A DNA stretch of 64,000 nt from Paraburkholderia sp. BL9I2N2 (GTDB lineage: Bacteria > Pseudomonadota > Gammaproteobacteria > Burkholderiales > Burkholderiaceae). Made by a program: the position numbers and the translations under genes. Below are positions 9,410 through 17,586 of this stretch, piece by piece. Position 1 is the stretch's first letter. The number at the start of each line of letters is the position of its first letter. Where the stretch lies: positions 1,364,001 to 1,428,000 of the forward strand of contig NZ_SMGP01000002.1 in NCBI RefSeq assembly GCF_004339745.1, given 5' to 3'. The notes beneath the pieces are model-generated. The model saw nothing but the letters and a program-made list of their open reading frames with translations, did not search any database and was not told where the DNA came from.

Positions 9410-10105
9410 CTAAACATTGAATCCGCTAGATGCGCGAAGCGTCCGGGTCTCGCCGCCGGTGAGGAACTGGACGAAGGCGCGTGCCAATTCCGGGTTCGCG
9501 GCCTTGCTGCTGACGGCTGCCGAATAGAGCGTCGACAGTTCGAATTCCTTGGGCAACAGCCCGACCAGCGAAACGCCCTGGGTATACAAGATCTCGGTCA
9601 CCTGCGTACAGCCGATCAGTCCCGGTTCGCCGCTTTGCGCCAGGTTCGCCATAGCCACTGCGCCGCTCGGAAAAGACCGGAAGAACGGCTCGACATTCTC
9701 GTAAATACCCATCTTCCGCAACACAGTAACGAAATGAATGCCGGCGGTGGCACGTAGCGGGTCGGGAAAGTAGACCCCTTTCGAGCGTTTCAAACTGGCG
9801 CTCAATTGCTCACCGTCGGCGATGGCCGGAAGCGGTTCGCCGGTGCGCACTGCAATGCCGGTTTCGACACGTCCTAACTCGGCGCGCGAAGCGGATTCCA
9901 CGCGTCCCGTCTGGTCCAGGTCCGCGATCATTTTCCCGGTCAGGATGATGACGTCGCAAGGCTCGTCGGCGTCCAGTTTTTCCCGGATCGCGTGGACCGC
10001 GCCGAAGGTGCCGTTGAGACTGGCACCCGTGCTCGAGCGGAATTCTTCCGCCAGGGCCTGGACAATACCTTTGGCCGCGCCGGCGCTCAATATTTTCAAT
10101 TCCAT
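9410..10105 (-). CDS. ModA-like substrate-binding protein without signal peptide
   Basis: This 231-residue protein has the molybdate-binding fold pattern: start MELKILSAGAAKGIVQALAEEF, hinge PCDVIILTGKMI, C-terminal AFVQFLTGGETRTLRASSGF. It has no signal peptide, since the fold begins at residue 1, so it should stay in the cytoplasm. It is the last gene of the operon with the molybdenum hydroxylase, 27 bases after its large subunit. The position suggests a role in cofactor supply, substrate binding or sensing rather than uptake; that is inference. Confidence 0.8.
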   Translation of the reverse strand: MELKILSAGAAKGIVQALAEEFRSSTGASLNGTFGAVHAIREKLDADEPCDVIILTGKMIADLDQTGRVESASRAELGRVETGIAVRTGEPLPAIADGEQLSASLKRSKGVYFPDPLRATAGIHFVTVLRKMGIYENVEPFFRSFPSGAVAMANLAQSGEPGLIGCTQVTEILYTQGVSLVGLLPKEFELSTLYSAAVSSKAANPELARAFVQFLTGGETRTLRASSGFNV

Positions 10106-10132
10106 GGTTATAGCGACTCCTGTCTGATTGGA

Positions 10133-12292
10133 TTACTGGTCGAATGCCGCGATGATTCGCTCGGCGCTCAAAGGCAGGCTGGTTACTCTTACGCCAAGGG
10201 CATCGCGTACCGCATTACCGATGGCCGCCGCGGTCGGACCCAACGATGCCTCGCCCGCCCCACAAGCAGGTGCGTTCGACGGCACGATATCGACCTCGAC
10301 AGCGGGCACTTCCGTGAACCGCAAGATCGGATAGGTTTCCCAACTATCGCTGGTGACGCGTTGCCGGTCGAATCGCACTTCTTCTTTCAAGGTCCAGCTC
10401 ACAGCCTGTATGGCACCGCCCTCGATCTGGTTGGCGACGCCGTCGGGGTTGATGACGGTGCCCACGTCCACGGCGATGTTCAGTCTGGTGACCACGATCT
10501 GCGCGCCTGCTTCGATGCGCGCCACCACCGCGCAGTACGCACCGGAATTTTTGTACCGTGCCACGGCAATGCCATAGCCGATGCCTTCCTGCTTATCCCG
10601 TTCGTGCCAGCCGGCTCGCAGCGCCGCGCGCTGCAGCACGGCCCGGGCGCGGGGGTCGGACAAATGCCGCAGGCGCCATTCGAGCGGTTCGCTGGCGGTG
10701 GCTTCGGCCAGGTCGTCGACAAACGACTCAAGCGCGAACACGTTGGCAAATGCCCCTAACGAACGCAACGACGAGGTTCGCAGCGGCATGCCCAGCACCC
10801 GGTGATTCACGATGTTCCACGCGGGAAAGTCGTAGAGCGGCACCGCATTACGCTCGGCACCCCCACCCGCGTGCAGCGGGGGATTGACTGCCGCGGGCGC
10901 TTCGAACGGCGTCTCGAGATGCCAGGCGCCCAGCAGCGCGGGGGTGTTGCCGCGACCCGGCCGCGTGCCATGGCCGTTGCTCCAGACACTATGACGCCAA
11001 CCGACCACGCGGTCGCTCGCATCGAGATCAGCTTCGAGTTCGATCACCATGGCCGGGCCGTACGGCGCCCATGCCAGCTCGTCGGCCCTGCTCCACTGGA
11101 CTCGGACAGGCTGGCCGCGTGCGGCGCGCGCCAGCCACGCGGCATCGTATGCGACGTCGTCGGCCGCGTTGTGCCCATAACAGCCGGCGCCTTCCGCGTG
11201 CTGCACCACCACGGCCGATACCGCCATGCCGAAGCTCAACGCCAGGTCGGCGCGCAGATTGAAGATGCCCTGACTATGACTCCACACCTCCAGGCGTTCG
11301 CCGTCGAATCGAGCCAATGCGCACGAGGGGCCAATCGAAGCATGCGCCAGGAACGGCTTTTCGCAGCTCATCTTCAAAGTGCGTGCCACATCGGGGGCGG
11401 CGCTTTGCCGCTCAGCCACTACGGTGGTTTCCACTGGTTGCTGCTTCAACCAGACGCTCAGCTTCTGTTGTTCCGGAAGGGGCTCGCTACGCTGCCAGCG
11501 GGCGTGCCGGCGCAGCTTGTCAATGGCTTCGACAGCGGCGCGCTGCGATGTGGCCAGCACGCCCACCAGCGAGCCGTCGCGTATCACTTGCACCACGCCC
11601 GACACCGCGCGTGCTGGGCCATCGTCGAGCGAGAGCAGGGTCGTCGCACGCGAGCCCGGACGCAGCATGCGTCCATGCAGCATGCCCGGCAGTTCGATAT
11701 CCTGGATGAAGCGCGGAACCGCCAGGAATTTATCCGCGAGATCGTCGCGCGGCACCGGCGCGCCCGCGATGGTATAGGCGGCGGCTGCTTTCACGGCAAT
11801 CGTGCAGTCGATATCAACGTCGAATTGAACCTCGCCGGCGATGGCCCAATAACTCGCGAGACCGCCGTGAGGCGCCTTGATTTCACCGCGCTTCACCACG
11901 AATTGGTGCACCAGGTCCGTCGACACTTGCAGCACGCGCGCAGCACGTTCGAGCAGCAAGGCGCGCGCGTGCGCGCAGGCGTGTCGCAACGCGGTGCCGG
12001 AGTGTTGTATCGAAAGACTCCCGGAGGTGACAGCCTCGTCAGGGCTCGCCGCTGTGTTGGCCGGGCGCATGCGAATCTGGTCGATCCCGACGTCCAGTTC
12101 TTCGGCAACGATCTGCGCGAGCGCCGTGACGATACCCTGGCCGATCTCGACCTTGCCCGACAGCACTTCGACGTATCCTGCACTGGAGAATCGCAGCCAC
12201 GCGCCAAGGCAAGGATTGGCGCGCAGACTCTGCGGCCGCTCGCTGACCGGTACGCCTGTCGCTTCGGTGGACACGACGGTGAGAGGGTTCAC
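10133..12292 (-). CDS. Xanthine-dehydrogenase-family molybdenum hydroxylase, large subunit (isoquinoline 1-oxidoreductase beta type)
   Basis: The 719-residue protein carries the molybdopterin-binding architecture: early VEVLSGKVEIGQGIVTALAQI, middle AEGAGCYGHNAADD, and C-terminal GAGEASLGPTAAAIGNAV with the likely catalytic Glu681. The start is a GTG overlapping the stop of the small subunit gene by four bases (GTGA). The family hydroxylates carbon next to nitrogen in N-heteroaromatics, or oxidises aldehydes, using water as oxygen source. Like IorB it merges the usual Mo-binding halves, and no FAD subunit is encoded nearby, so electrons probably go to a cytochrome or unknown acceptor. No Tat leader is seen. 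Exact substrate unknown. Confidence 0.87.
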   Translation of the reverse strand: MNPLTVVSTEATGVPVSERPQSLRANPCLGAWLRFSSAGYVEVLSGKVEIGQGIVTALAQIVAEELDVGIDQIRMRPANTAASPDEAVTSGSLSIQHSGTALRHACAHARALLLERAARVLQVSTDLVHQFVVKRGEIKAPHGGLASYWAIAGEVQFDVDIDCTIAVKAAAAYTIAGAPVPRDDLADKFLAVPRFIQDIELPGMLHGRMLRPGSRATTLLSLDDGPARAVSGVVQVIRDGSLVGVLATSQRAAVEAIDKLRRHARWQRSEPLPEQQKLSVWLKQQPVETTVVAERQSAAPDVARTLKMSCEKPFLAHASIGPSCALARFDGERLEVWSHSQGIFNLRADLALSFGMAVSAVVVQHAEGAGCYGHNAADDVAYDAAWLARAARGQPVRVQWSRADELAWAPYGPAMVIELEADLDASDRVVGWRHSVWSNGHGTRPGRGNTPALLGAWHLETPFEAPAAVNPPLHAGGGAERNAVPLYDFPAWNIVNHRVLGMPLRTSSLRSLGAFANVFALESFVDDLAEATASEPLEWRLRHLSDPRARAVLQRAALRAGWHERDKQEGIGYGIAVARYKNSGAYCAVVARIEAGAQIVVTRLNIAVDVGTVINPDGVANQIEGGAIQAVSWTLKEEVRFDRQRVTSDSWETYPILRFTEVPAVEVDIVPSNAPACGAGEASLGPTAAAIGNAVRDALGVRVTSLPLSAERIIAAFDQ

Positions 12293-12759
12293 GATGACGA
12301 CGCGGCACGCAGCACTGCGCGCACGATGCGATTGTGGCTGCCGCACCGGCACAGATTGCGGTCAAGTGCCTCTCGAATCTGGGCGTCTGTCGGGTGCGGA
12401 CAGCGTTCGAGCAGGGCCGCCGCTGCGATCAGCATGCCCGAGCTGCAGTAGCCGCATTGCCCGGCTTGCTCGGCAATGAACGCCCGCTGCAAGCGATGCG
12501 GTGCCGCCCGGCTGCCCAAACCTTCGACCGTGGTCACCTGCTTGCCCGCCAGCGCCCACAGCGGCGTGTCGCATGACGCCACAGCAAAACCGTCGACCAG
12601 GACGAGACACGCGCCGCACTGGTTTTCCCCGCAGCCGAAACGCGTGCCTTTGAGCTTCAGCTCATCGCGAAGCACATCGAGCAGGCGTGTGTCGCCGTCC
12701 AGCTCGAACCCGTGCCCGGTCCCATTGACCGTAATCGGAATGCGCGTAGTCGTGGCCAT
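12289..12759 (-). CDS. Molybdenum hydroxylase small subunit, two [2Fe-2S] clusters (isoquinoline 1-oxidoreductase alpha type)
   Basis: The 156-residue iron-sulfur subunit has a plant-type ferredoxin domain with Cys43, 48, 51 and 63 (GCGENQCGACLVLV) and a helical [2Fe-2S] domain with Cys102, 105, 137 and 139 (QCGYCSSGM, NLCRCG). It transfers electrons from the Mo centre of the following large subunit, with which it overlaps by four bases. The ATG at 12759 begins the ferredoxin domain and is only two bases after the tctC stop, tying the oxidoreductase to the transporter operon. Confidence 0.92.
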   Translation of the reverse strand: MATTTRIPITVNGTGHGFELDGDTRLLDVLRDELKLKGTRFGCGENQCGACLVLVDGFAVASCDTPLWALAGKQVTTVEGLGSRAAPHRLQRAFIAEQAGQCGYCSSGMLIAAAALLERCPHPTDAQIREALDRNLCRCGSHNRIVRAVLRAASSS

Positions 12760-12761
12760 GG

Positions 12762-13763
12762 TCACTGGTCGACCTTCGCACCCGAAACCTTGACTACCTG
12801 CGCCCATTTTTTTATGTCGTCGTTCATGAATTGCGTGAACTGGGCCGGATTCATCGACATCGTGTCGGCGCCCTGTTTCTGCCACGACGCCTTGATCTGC
12901 GGAGTGGCGACGATCCGGGTCAGCGTGGCGTTGAGCTTGTCGACCACTGCGGGCGGCGTGCCTTTGGGCGCCATCAGGCCGAGCCAGATCACGGCGTTGT
13001 ACTTCGGCACCCCGGATTGATCGACGGTTGGGAGATTGGGCAGCAGGTCCGAACGCACCGTGCCGGTGGTGGCCAGCGCCTTGGCCTTGCCGCTGCTGAT
13101 AAAGCCCGCCATGGTGGTGGTGGCATCGAACATCATGTCGACCTGGCCGCCGATTACGTCGGTACGCGCATTCGAGCTGCCCTTATAGGGCACATGCAGG
13201 ATCGAGACGCCGGCCATTTGTTTGAACAGCTCGCCGGCCATGTGATAAGGCGTGCCGTAACCGGACGAGGCATATGACAGTTTGCCTGGTTCGCTCCTCG
13301 CCAGCTTGATCAGGTCGGCGACGTTATTGACCCCCAACCCCGGCCGTGTCACCAGCACCAGGTCGGAAGAATTGATCGGCGCCACCGGCACGAAATCGCT
13401 CATCAGCTTGAACGGCTTCCTCGTGTAGAGCGTTTCGTTGACGGTGTGCGTGTTGGAGATCAGCAGCAGCGTATAACCATCGGGCTTCGACTGCGCCACA
13501 TACTCGGTGCCGATGATAGCGCCCGCGCCGGGCCGGTCGTCGACGATGAACGACTGCTTCAATTGAGCGCTGAGTTGTTGCGCGACGATGCGTGCATATA
13601 CGTCGGCGGAACCACCCGCCGCGAATGGCACGATGATGGTGACCGGCCGGCTCGGATAGTCGTCGGCGGCAAAGCTCGCGATCGATGTCGACGCCAGTAC
13701 GCCAAGCGTCAGGGCATGGCCCATACGCCGGCGAAAGGAGCGAGTGCTCCAACGAATGTTCAT
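12762..13763 (-). CDS. tctC: Tripartite tricarboxylate transporter substrate-binding protein (Bug/TctC family)
   Basis: The 333-residue periplasmic receptor has a signal peptide ending near SIASFAADD and the Bug signature YPSRPVTIIVPFAAGGSADVYAR, then LSYASSGYGTPYHMAGELF. It would deliver an anionic, probably carboxylated, ligand to the TctB/TctA membrane pair encoded 1.2 kb upstream. The FAH gene lies between (116-base gap), and the molybdenum hydroxylase follows at two bases, so uptake and the first oxidation appear to be co-expressed. Confidence 0.9.
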   Translation of the reverse strand: MNIRWSTRSFRRRMGHALTLGVLASTSIASFAADDYPSRPVTIIVPFAAGGSADVYARIVAQQLSAQLKQSFIVDDRPGAGAIIGTEYVAQSKPDGYTLLLISNTHTVNETLYTRKPFKLMSDFVPVAPINSSDLVLVTRPGLGVNNVADLIKLARSEPGKLSYASSGYGTPYHMAGELFKQMAGVSILHVPYKGSSNARTDVIGGQVDMMFDATTTMAGFISSGKAKALATTGTVRSDLLPNLPTVDQSGVPKYNAVIWLGLMAPKGTPPAVVDKLNATLTRIVATPQIKASWQKQGADTMSMNPAQFTQFMNDDIKKWAQVVKVSGAKVDQ

Positions 13764-13879
13764 TACGTGCCTCCTGGTATTTATAGTCCGCATCCGCACT
13801 GCATGCCGCAGTACAGGGGCGCTCGCCCGACGTGGTCCACGCGAGCGCCTTGGTCATTGAAAAAGATGCCGGGTGCTAT

Positions 13880-14767
13880 TTATCCAATGGTATTGACGAG
13901 GGAGCCGAGGTGATCGATCTCGAGCTTCATGACATCGCCCTTCTTGAGGAACCTGGGGGGCTTGAAGCCGATGCCGACGCCGGCGGGGGTGCCGGTGGCG
14001 ATGACGTCGCCGGGCAGCAAAGTCATGCCGGCCGAAAGGGTTTCGATGATAGTTGGGATATCGAAGATGAGGTCTTTGGTGTTGGCGTTCTGGCGCAGTT
14101 CGTCGTTGATCCAGCAACGCACGTTCAGGTTGGCGCTATCGATACCGTGGGCGGAAACCAGGTACGGGCCCATCGGACAGAACGTATCCAATGACTTGCC
14201 GATGAACCACTGACGATGCTTTTGCTGGAGGTCGCGCGCTGTGAAGTCGTTGACGATGGTGTAGCCCCACACGTGCTGAAGGGCATCGGCCTTGGAAATG
14301 CCTCTGCCGGGCTTGCCGATGACGACGGCGAGTTCGACTTCGTAGTCGAGTTGGGACGTGAGGTGCTCGAAGGCTTTGACGGTGGCGCGATGCGCGACCA
14401 CGGTAGAAGCGGGCTTGGTGAACACGACGGGCGCGGGCGGAGCGAGCTCGCCTTGCTGGGCGGATGTGTCAAACCCGGATTGGCTGAACTCTCTTGCATG
14501 TTCGTGATAGTTCTTGCCGACGCAGAAGATGTTACGGCGCACCTCGAGCGGGGCGAGCAGTTCGTGGGTATCGACGGCTTGCCAGCGATCAGTGCGTTGC
14601 ACGGCGGCGGCGAACTGCTGGTCCGGCAGCGGAACCTGGGCAATGAGATCGATCATGTCGCCGTCAAAGCCGGGCAGAAGGTGACGAACCTCGACGAAGC
14701 GTTGCAGGTCGTCGGCGATGACGACCGGGGCGGGACGCCGGTCGATAACCAGGGAAGCAAAGCGCAT
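13880..14767 (-). CDS. Fumarylacetoacetate hydrolase (FAH) family protein
   Basis: The 295-residue protein shows the FAH C-terminal fold: FCVGKNYHEHARE at 81-93, metal ligands in DYEVELAVVIG (Glu143, Glu145) and Asp174 in IVNDFTARD. Members hydrolyse, hydrate or decarboxylate 2-oxo acids from aromatic degradation using Mg or Mn. The ATG at 14767 has a clear AGGAG six bases upstream. Its promoter region carries two AACCAA-type elements. A remnant of a second copy of its 5' end stands before tctB. Confidence 0.9.
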   Translation of the reverse strand: MRFASLVIDRRPAPVVIADDLQRFVEVRHLLPGFDGDMIDLIAQVPLPDQQFAAAVQRTDRWQAVDTHELLAPLEVRRNIFCVGKNYHEHAREFSQSGFDTSAQQGELAPPAPVVFTKPASTVVAHRATVKAFEHLTSQLDYEVELAVVIGKPGRGISKADALQHVWGYTIVNDFTARDLQQKHRQWFIGKSLDTFCPMGPYLVSAHGIDSANLNVRCWINDELRQNANTKDLIFDIPTIIETLSAGMTLLPGDVIATGTPAGVGIGFKPPRFLKKGDVMKLEIDHLGSLVNTIG

Positions 14768-14777
14768 CAAATCTCCT

Positions 14778-14794
14778 ATTGGTTACATTTGGTT
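14778..14794 (-). promoter_or_regulatory. AACCAA-N5-ACCAAT element, copy 1 (at the FAH gene start)
   Basis: On the minus strand this reads AACCAAATGTAACCAAT and lies just upstream of the FAH ribosome binding site. It is a direct repeat of ACCAA with an 11-base period, about one helical turn, and matches three other copies at 14901, 17309 and 17518. The nearby GntR protein at 17587 is the likeliest binder, by location only. Confidence 0.6.
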
Positions 14795-14900
14795 TTAATA
14801 TATCCCAAAATAAACCACGTTACAAGCGCTACCCGCCTCGCTTAGCTGACTCATTCTGCATTTTTTAGGGAAGCAAACGGCGTAAATCAATAATTCGATG

Positions 14901-14917
14901 AACCAATTACAACCAAT
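14901..14917 (+). promoter_or_regulatory. AACCAA-N5-ACCAAT element, copy 2
   Basis: It reads AACCAATTACAACCAAT on the plus strand, in the 159-base gap between the tctA stop and the FAH start, and is opposite in orientation to copy 1. Two sites 123 bases apart in one gap would allow looped repression; that is inference. Confidence 0.6.
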
Positions 14918-14926
14918 TTACGAAAC

Positions 14927-16486
14927 TCACACCAGATTGCTGTCGGTGACGGTGGCTGGTTTCGTCGCGTGTAATGAGCGGCGCTGGGCCGCGCGTTTTT
15001 TCATGCCGCGCACCCAAAAATACAGTTGCACCAGTATGAGCAGAGCACTGCACGCGATGAAAAAAGCGCTGATCGGGCGGTCGATGAAGACAGCCAGGTC
15101 TCCGCGCGACAACAGCATCGCGCGCCGGAAATACTCTTCGACCATAGGTCCGAGCACATAACCGAGCAGGATCGGCGCGACCTGAAAATCAAGCGCGGCG
15201 AAGATGGCGCCGACTACTCCGAACACCAGTACTTCGCCAACCTCGAACAGACTGTTGTTGGTGCTGTACACGCCCACCGCAATGAAAAACAGTGCCGACG
15301 GATACAGATAGCGATAAGGCACCCGCAGCAGCTTCACCCAGACGCCGATCAGCGGCACGTTCAGAATCACCAGCAGGACATTGCCGATCCAGAAGCTGGC
15401 GATGAGCCCCCAGAACAGGTCGGCGTGCTCGGTGATCAGTTGCGGACCTGGCTGGATACCCTGGATCAACAGCGCGCCGAGGATCAGCGCCATCACGGCG
15501 TCGCCCGGAATGCCCAGACTCATGGTTGGAATGAAGTCCACCTGGGTCTTGGAATGCGATGCGGCCTCCGGCGCAGCGACGCCCTCGAGAGCGCCGCGGC
15601 CGAACCGTTCAGGTGACCTGGAGAGCTTTTTCTCGGCCGCATAAGCGAGGAATGTGGTGATGGTAGGGCCGGTGCCCGGCATCGCGCCGAACAACGTACC
15701 GATGAACGTACCGCGCACCATCGGCAAGAACGCTTGCCTGAGTTCGGCCATGCTGGGTCGCATGTCGCGCAAGCGTACCTTCGTGCCGCTACCCACCGAC
15801 TCCATGCGATTGACGTTGCGCAAGAATTCCGCCACACCGAACAGGCCGAGCGCCAGCGCCACCAGCTCGACCTTGTCGGAAAGCTGTGGCAGACCGAAGG
15901 TCAGGCGCATCACGCCGCTGTTCACGTCGGTACCGGCAATGCCGATCAACAGTCCCACCGCCGTCATCGCCACTCCCTTGAGCGCCGAGCCCCGGGACAT
16001 GGTGCCGCCGGCCAGCAAGCCCAGCAGCATGATCGAAAACAGTTCGGCCGGCCCGAACTTGAAAGCCACGCTGACCAGTAGCGGCGAGGCGAAAACCATC
16101 ACAACGATGCCGAACGACGCCGCGAAAAAAGAAGCCAGCATGGCGATGCCCAGTGCCGTGCCGCCTTTGTTCTGTCTGGTCATGGGATAACCGTCCAGGC
16201 AGGTCACGGCGTGCGGCGGATGACATGGCAGATTGAGCAGGATCGCACCGATCGCGCCGCCGTATTGAGAACCGTAGAAGATGCCCGCCAGCATCAGGAT
16301 TGCGGGAATCGGATGCATCGTATAGGTCAGCGGCAGCAACATGGAAATGGCCGACAACGCGCCCATGCCCGGCAGCACACCGATCAGGTTGCCGATCAAC
16401 ACGCCGACGAACGACCACATCAGATTGTGGGGCTGAAGCGCCACGCCGAAACCCTGCATCAAGTCCAACAGAGATTGCCCCATCAT
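14927..16486 (-). CDS. tctA: Tripartite tricarboxylate transporter large membrane subunit
   Basis: The 519-residue protein has about twelve membrane segments and TctA hallmarks: LIGVLPGMGALSAISMLLPL near residues 34-53, FYGSQYGGAIGAILLNLPCHP, and a second GAMPGTGPTITTFLAYAAEKK repeat. With TctB and TctC it forms a secondary importer for carboxylates driven by ion gradients. It starts three bases after the tctB stop. Its substrate is probably the compound processed by the downstream hydroxylase and FAH enzyme. Confidence 0.93.
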   Translation of the reverse strand: MMGQSLLDLMQGFGVALQPHNLMWSFVGVLIGNLIGVLPGMGALSAISMLLPLTYTMHPIPAILMLAGIFYGSQYGGAIGAILLNLPCHPPHAVTCLDGYPMTRQNKGGTALGIAMLASFFAASFGIVVMVFASPLLVSVAFKFGPAELFSIMLLGLLAGGTMSRGSALKGVAMTAVGLLIGIAGTDVNSGVMRLTFGLPQLSDKVELVALALGLFGVAEFLRNVNRMESVGSGTKVRLRDMRPSMAELRQAFLPMVRGTFIGTLFGAMPGTGPTITTFLAYAAEKKLSRSPERFGRGALEGVAAPEAASHSKTQVDFIPTMSLGIPGDAVMALILGALLIQGIQPGPQLITEHADLFWGLIASFWIGNVLLVILNVPLIGVWVKLLRVPYRYLYPSALFFIAVGVYSTNNSLFEVGEVLVFGVVGAIFAALDFQVAPILLGYVLGPMVEEYFRRAMLLSRGDLAVFIDRPISAFFIACSALLILVQLYFWVRGMKKRAAQRRSLHATKPATVTDSNLV

Positions 16487-16489
16487 GAT

Positions 16490-16978
16490 TCAACCCCAGG
16501 ACAGCAATGGAAACTGCAGTTTCAAAGCCCACCAGAACACGACGGTGCAGATCGCACACATCGCGGCGGCGAGAATGAGCGCGCTCACCCAGGTGTTGTC
16601 CCGGTCGCCGAGTGCCGAGATGAACACGATCGCGAAGGTGGCGGGTAACAGGCCGCCGTATCGGCCCAGCACGACGAAGGCGGCGATGCCCATCACGATG
16701 CAGCACCAGGCGCGCCATTCGGGCCGAAGCGCTGGTTGCGCAGTGGCATGGGGGTCCGGGGCTTTGGCAGAAAATGCGATCGCGATGCCGCACAGGACGA
16801 GAACGGTCCCCACTGCCACAGGGAAGAATCCCGAGCCCATGTGACTCAGGCTGCCCACGTTATAGCCAAGTCCGGCATAGATCGAGCCGAGACCGAGGAC
16901 GAGCATCAGGGCGCCCGCATAGAGATCTTTGTTATAGCGATGCAGAAAGCCGAATGCATGCGCCGTCTTGGTACTCAC
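16490..16978 (-). CDS. tctB: Tripartite tricarboxylate transporter small membrane subunit
   Basis: The 162-residue protein has four hydrophobic segments and the TctB layout (LYAGALMLVLGLGSIYAGLGYNVGSLSHMGSGFFPVAVG near the N-terminus). It is the first gene of the tctBA pair. Upstream, a 608-base stretch carries a remnant FAH start and two AACCAA elements, so expression may come from a captured FAH-type promoter. Confidence 0.88.
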   Translation of the reverse strand: MSTKTAHAFGFLHRYNKDLYAGALMLVLGLGSIYAGLGYNVGSLSHMGSGFFPVAVGTVLVLCGIAIAFSAKAPDPHATAQPALRPEWRAWCCIVMGIAAFVVLGRYGGLLPATFAIVFISALGDRDNTWVSALILAAAMCAICTVVFWWALKLQFPLLSWG

Positions 16979-17148
16979 GTGACTTGTCTCCTGTAATTTG
17001 CCCTCGCGCCGGTTCTTGCCGAAGTTTGGGTGCTGATAAAACGCTATCTTTTTCGGCGTAGCGATTCACCCTCATTTTTTTAGGGTTGCCGCGAGGTGGT
17101 TTGTCCGGTGCCCATGCAACGGGTTAAAGCGAGGGTATTGACAGCGGC

Positions 17149-17298
17149 TCAGGCGTCCGGTGTCGGGCATGACATCGGATGCATAGAGGGATGACGGGAC
17201 CTGAGGTGAGGCAGCAGGCGGCGAACCTCGACGACGCTGGGGGCGGCGACAAAAACAAAGACGTGACGGTGGTCGATGAGCAGAGAAGCAACGCGCAC
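17149..17298 (-). pseudogene. Remnant of the 5' end of a second FAH-family gene
   Basis: From a GTG at 17298 the frame reads VRVASLLIDHRHVFVFVAA, then VVEVRRLLP, matching the start of the FAH protein at 14767 (MRFASLVIDRRPAPVVIAD, then FVEVRHLLP) with a two-residue gap, and then diverges to a stop at 17149. The ribosome binding region (ATAGGAAATCT versus ATAGGAGATTT) and the AACCAA element at the same distance are conserved too. It is a 49-codon leftover of a duplication, probably transcribed as the leader of tctBA. It might still be read as a leader peptide. Confidence 0.7.
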
Positions 17299-17308
17299 GA
17301 GATTTCCT

Positions 17309-17325
17309 ATTGGTTCAATTTGGTT
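17309..17325 (-). promoter_or_regulatory. AACCAA-N5-ACCAAT element, copy 3 (before the FAH remnant and tctBA)
   Basis: On the minus strand it reads AACCAAATTGAACCAAT, at the same spacing from the remnant start (11 bases) as copy 1 from the intact FAH start. This supports a duplication that carried the operator along. Confidence 0.6.
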
Positions 17326-17517
17326 TAAAATCAACCCAAGTGGAGCCATGCTAGCAATCGATTGTTTTCTCGTCAATCCAGGCAATGCCCATGACCTGCT
17401 GCCATGATCACACTGGCGCTGTTGCTGACACGTCTCCGTGTATCTGGGTCGCATTCCATTGGGAACGGCGCTGCTGAGGCGGAGAACACCGGAATACGTG
17501 ACGGCGCGCGCGAGTGA

Positions 17518-17534
17518 AACCAATTTGTACCAAC
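17518..17534 (+). promoter_or_regulatory. AACCAA-N5-ACCAAC element, copy 4 (before the GntR gene)
   Basis: It reads AACCAATTTGTACCAAC and ends 53 bases before the ATG of the FCD-type regulator. Placement suggests autoregulation. The rest of the 16979-17586 gap holds copy 3, the FAH remnant and nothing else recognisable. Confidence 0.6.
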
Positions 17535-17586
17535 CTTGCGGCCATTGCCTTATGATTCGTGGAACCCGTCACAGCTTTTTTACCCA

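Noticed and set aside
12293..12352. Longer N-terminus for the Mo-hydroxylase large subunit starting at 12352
   Set aside because: The extra 20 residues overlap the conserved C-terminal part of the small subunit; the GTG overlapping the stop fits translational coupling better.
10802..12451. Plus-strand open frame of 549 codons opposite the Mo-hydroxylase large subunit
   Set aside because: The hydroxylase frame has clear family motifs; the opposite frame has biased Arg/His/Ala composition typical of high-GC antisense frames.
17149..17523. 124-codon minus-strand ORF as a functional protein
   Set aside because: Only the part from 17298 resembles a protein (FAH N-terminus); the upstream 75 codons cover the operator and promoter region.
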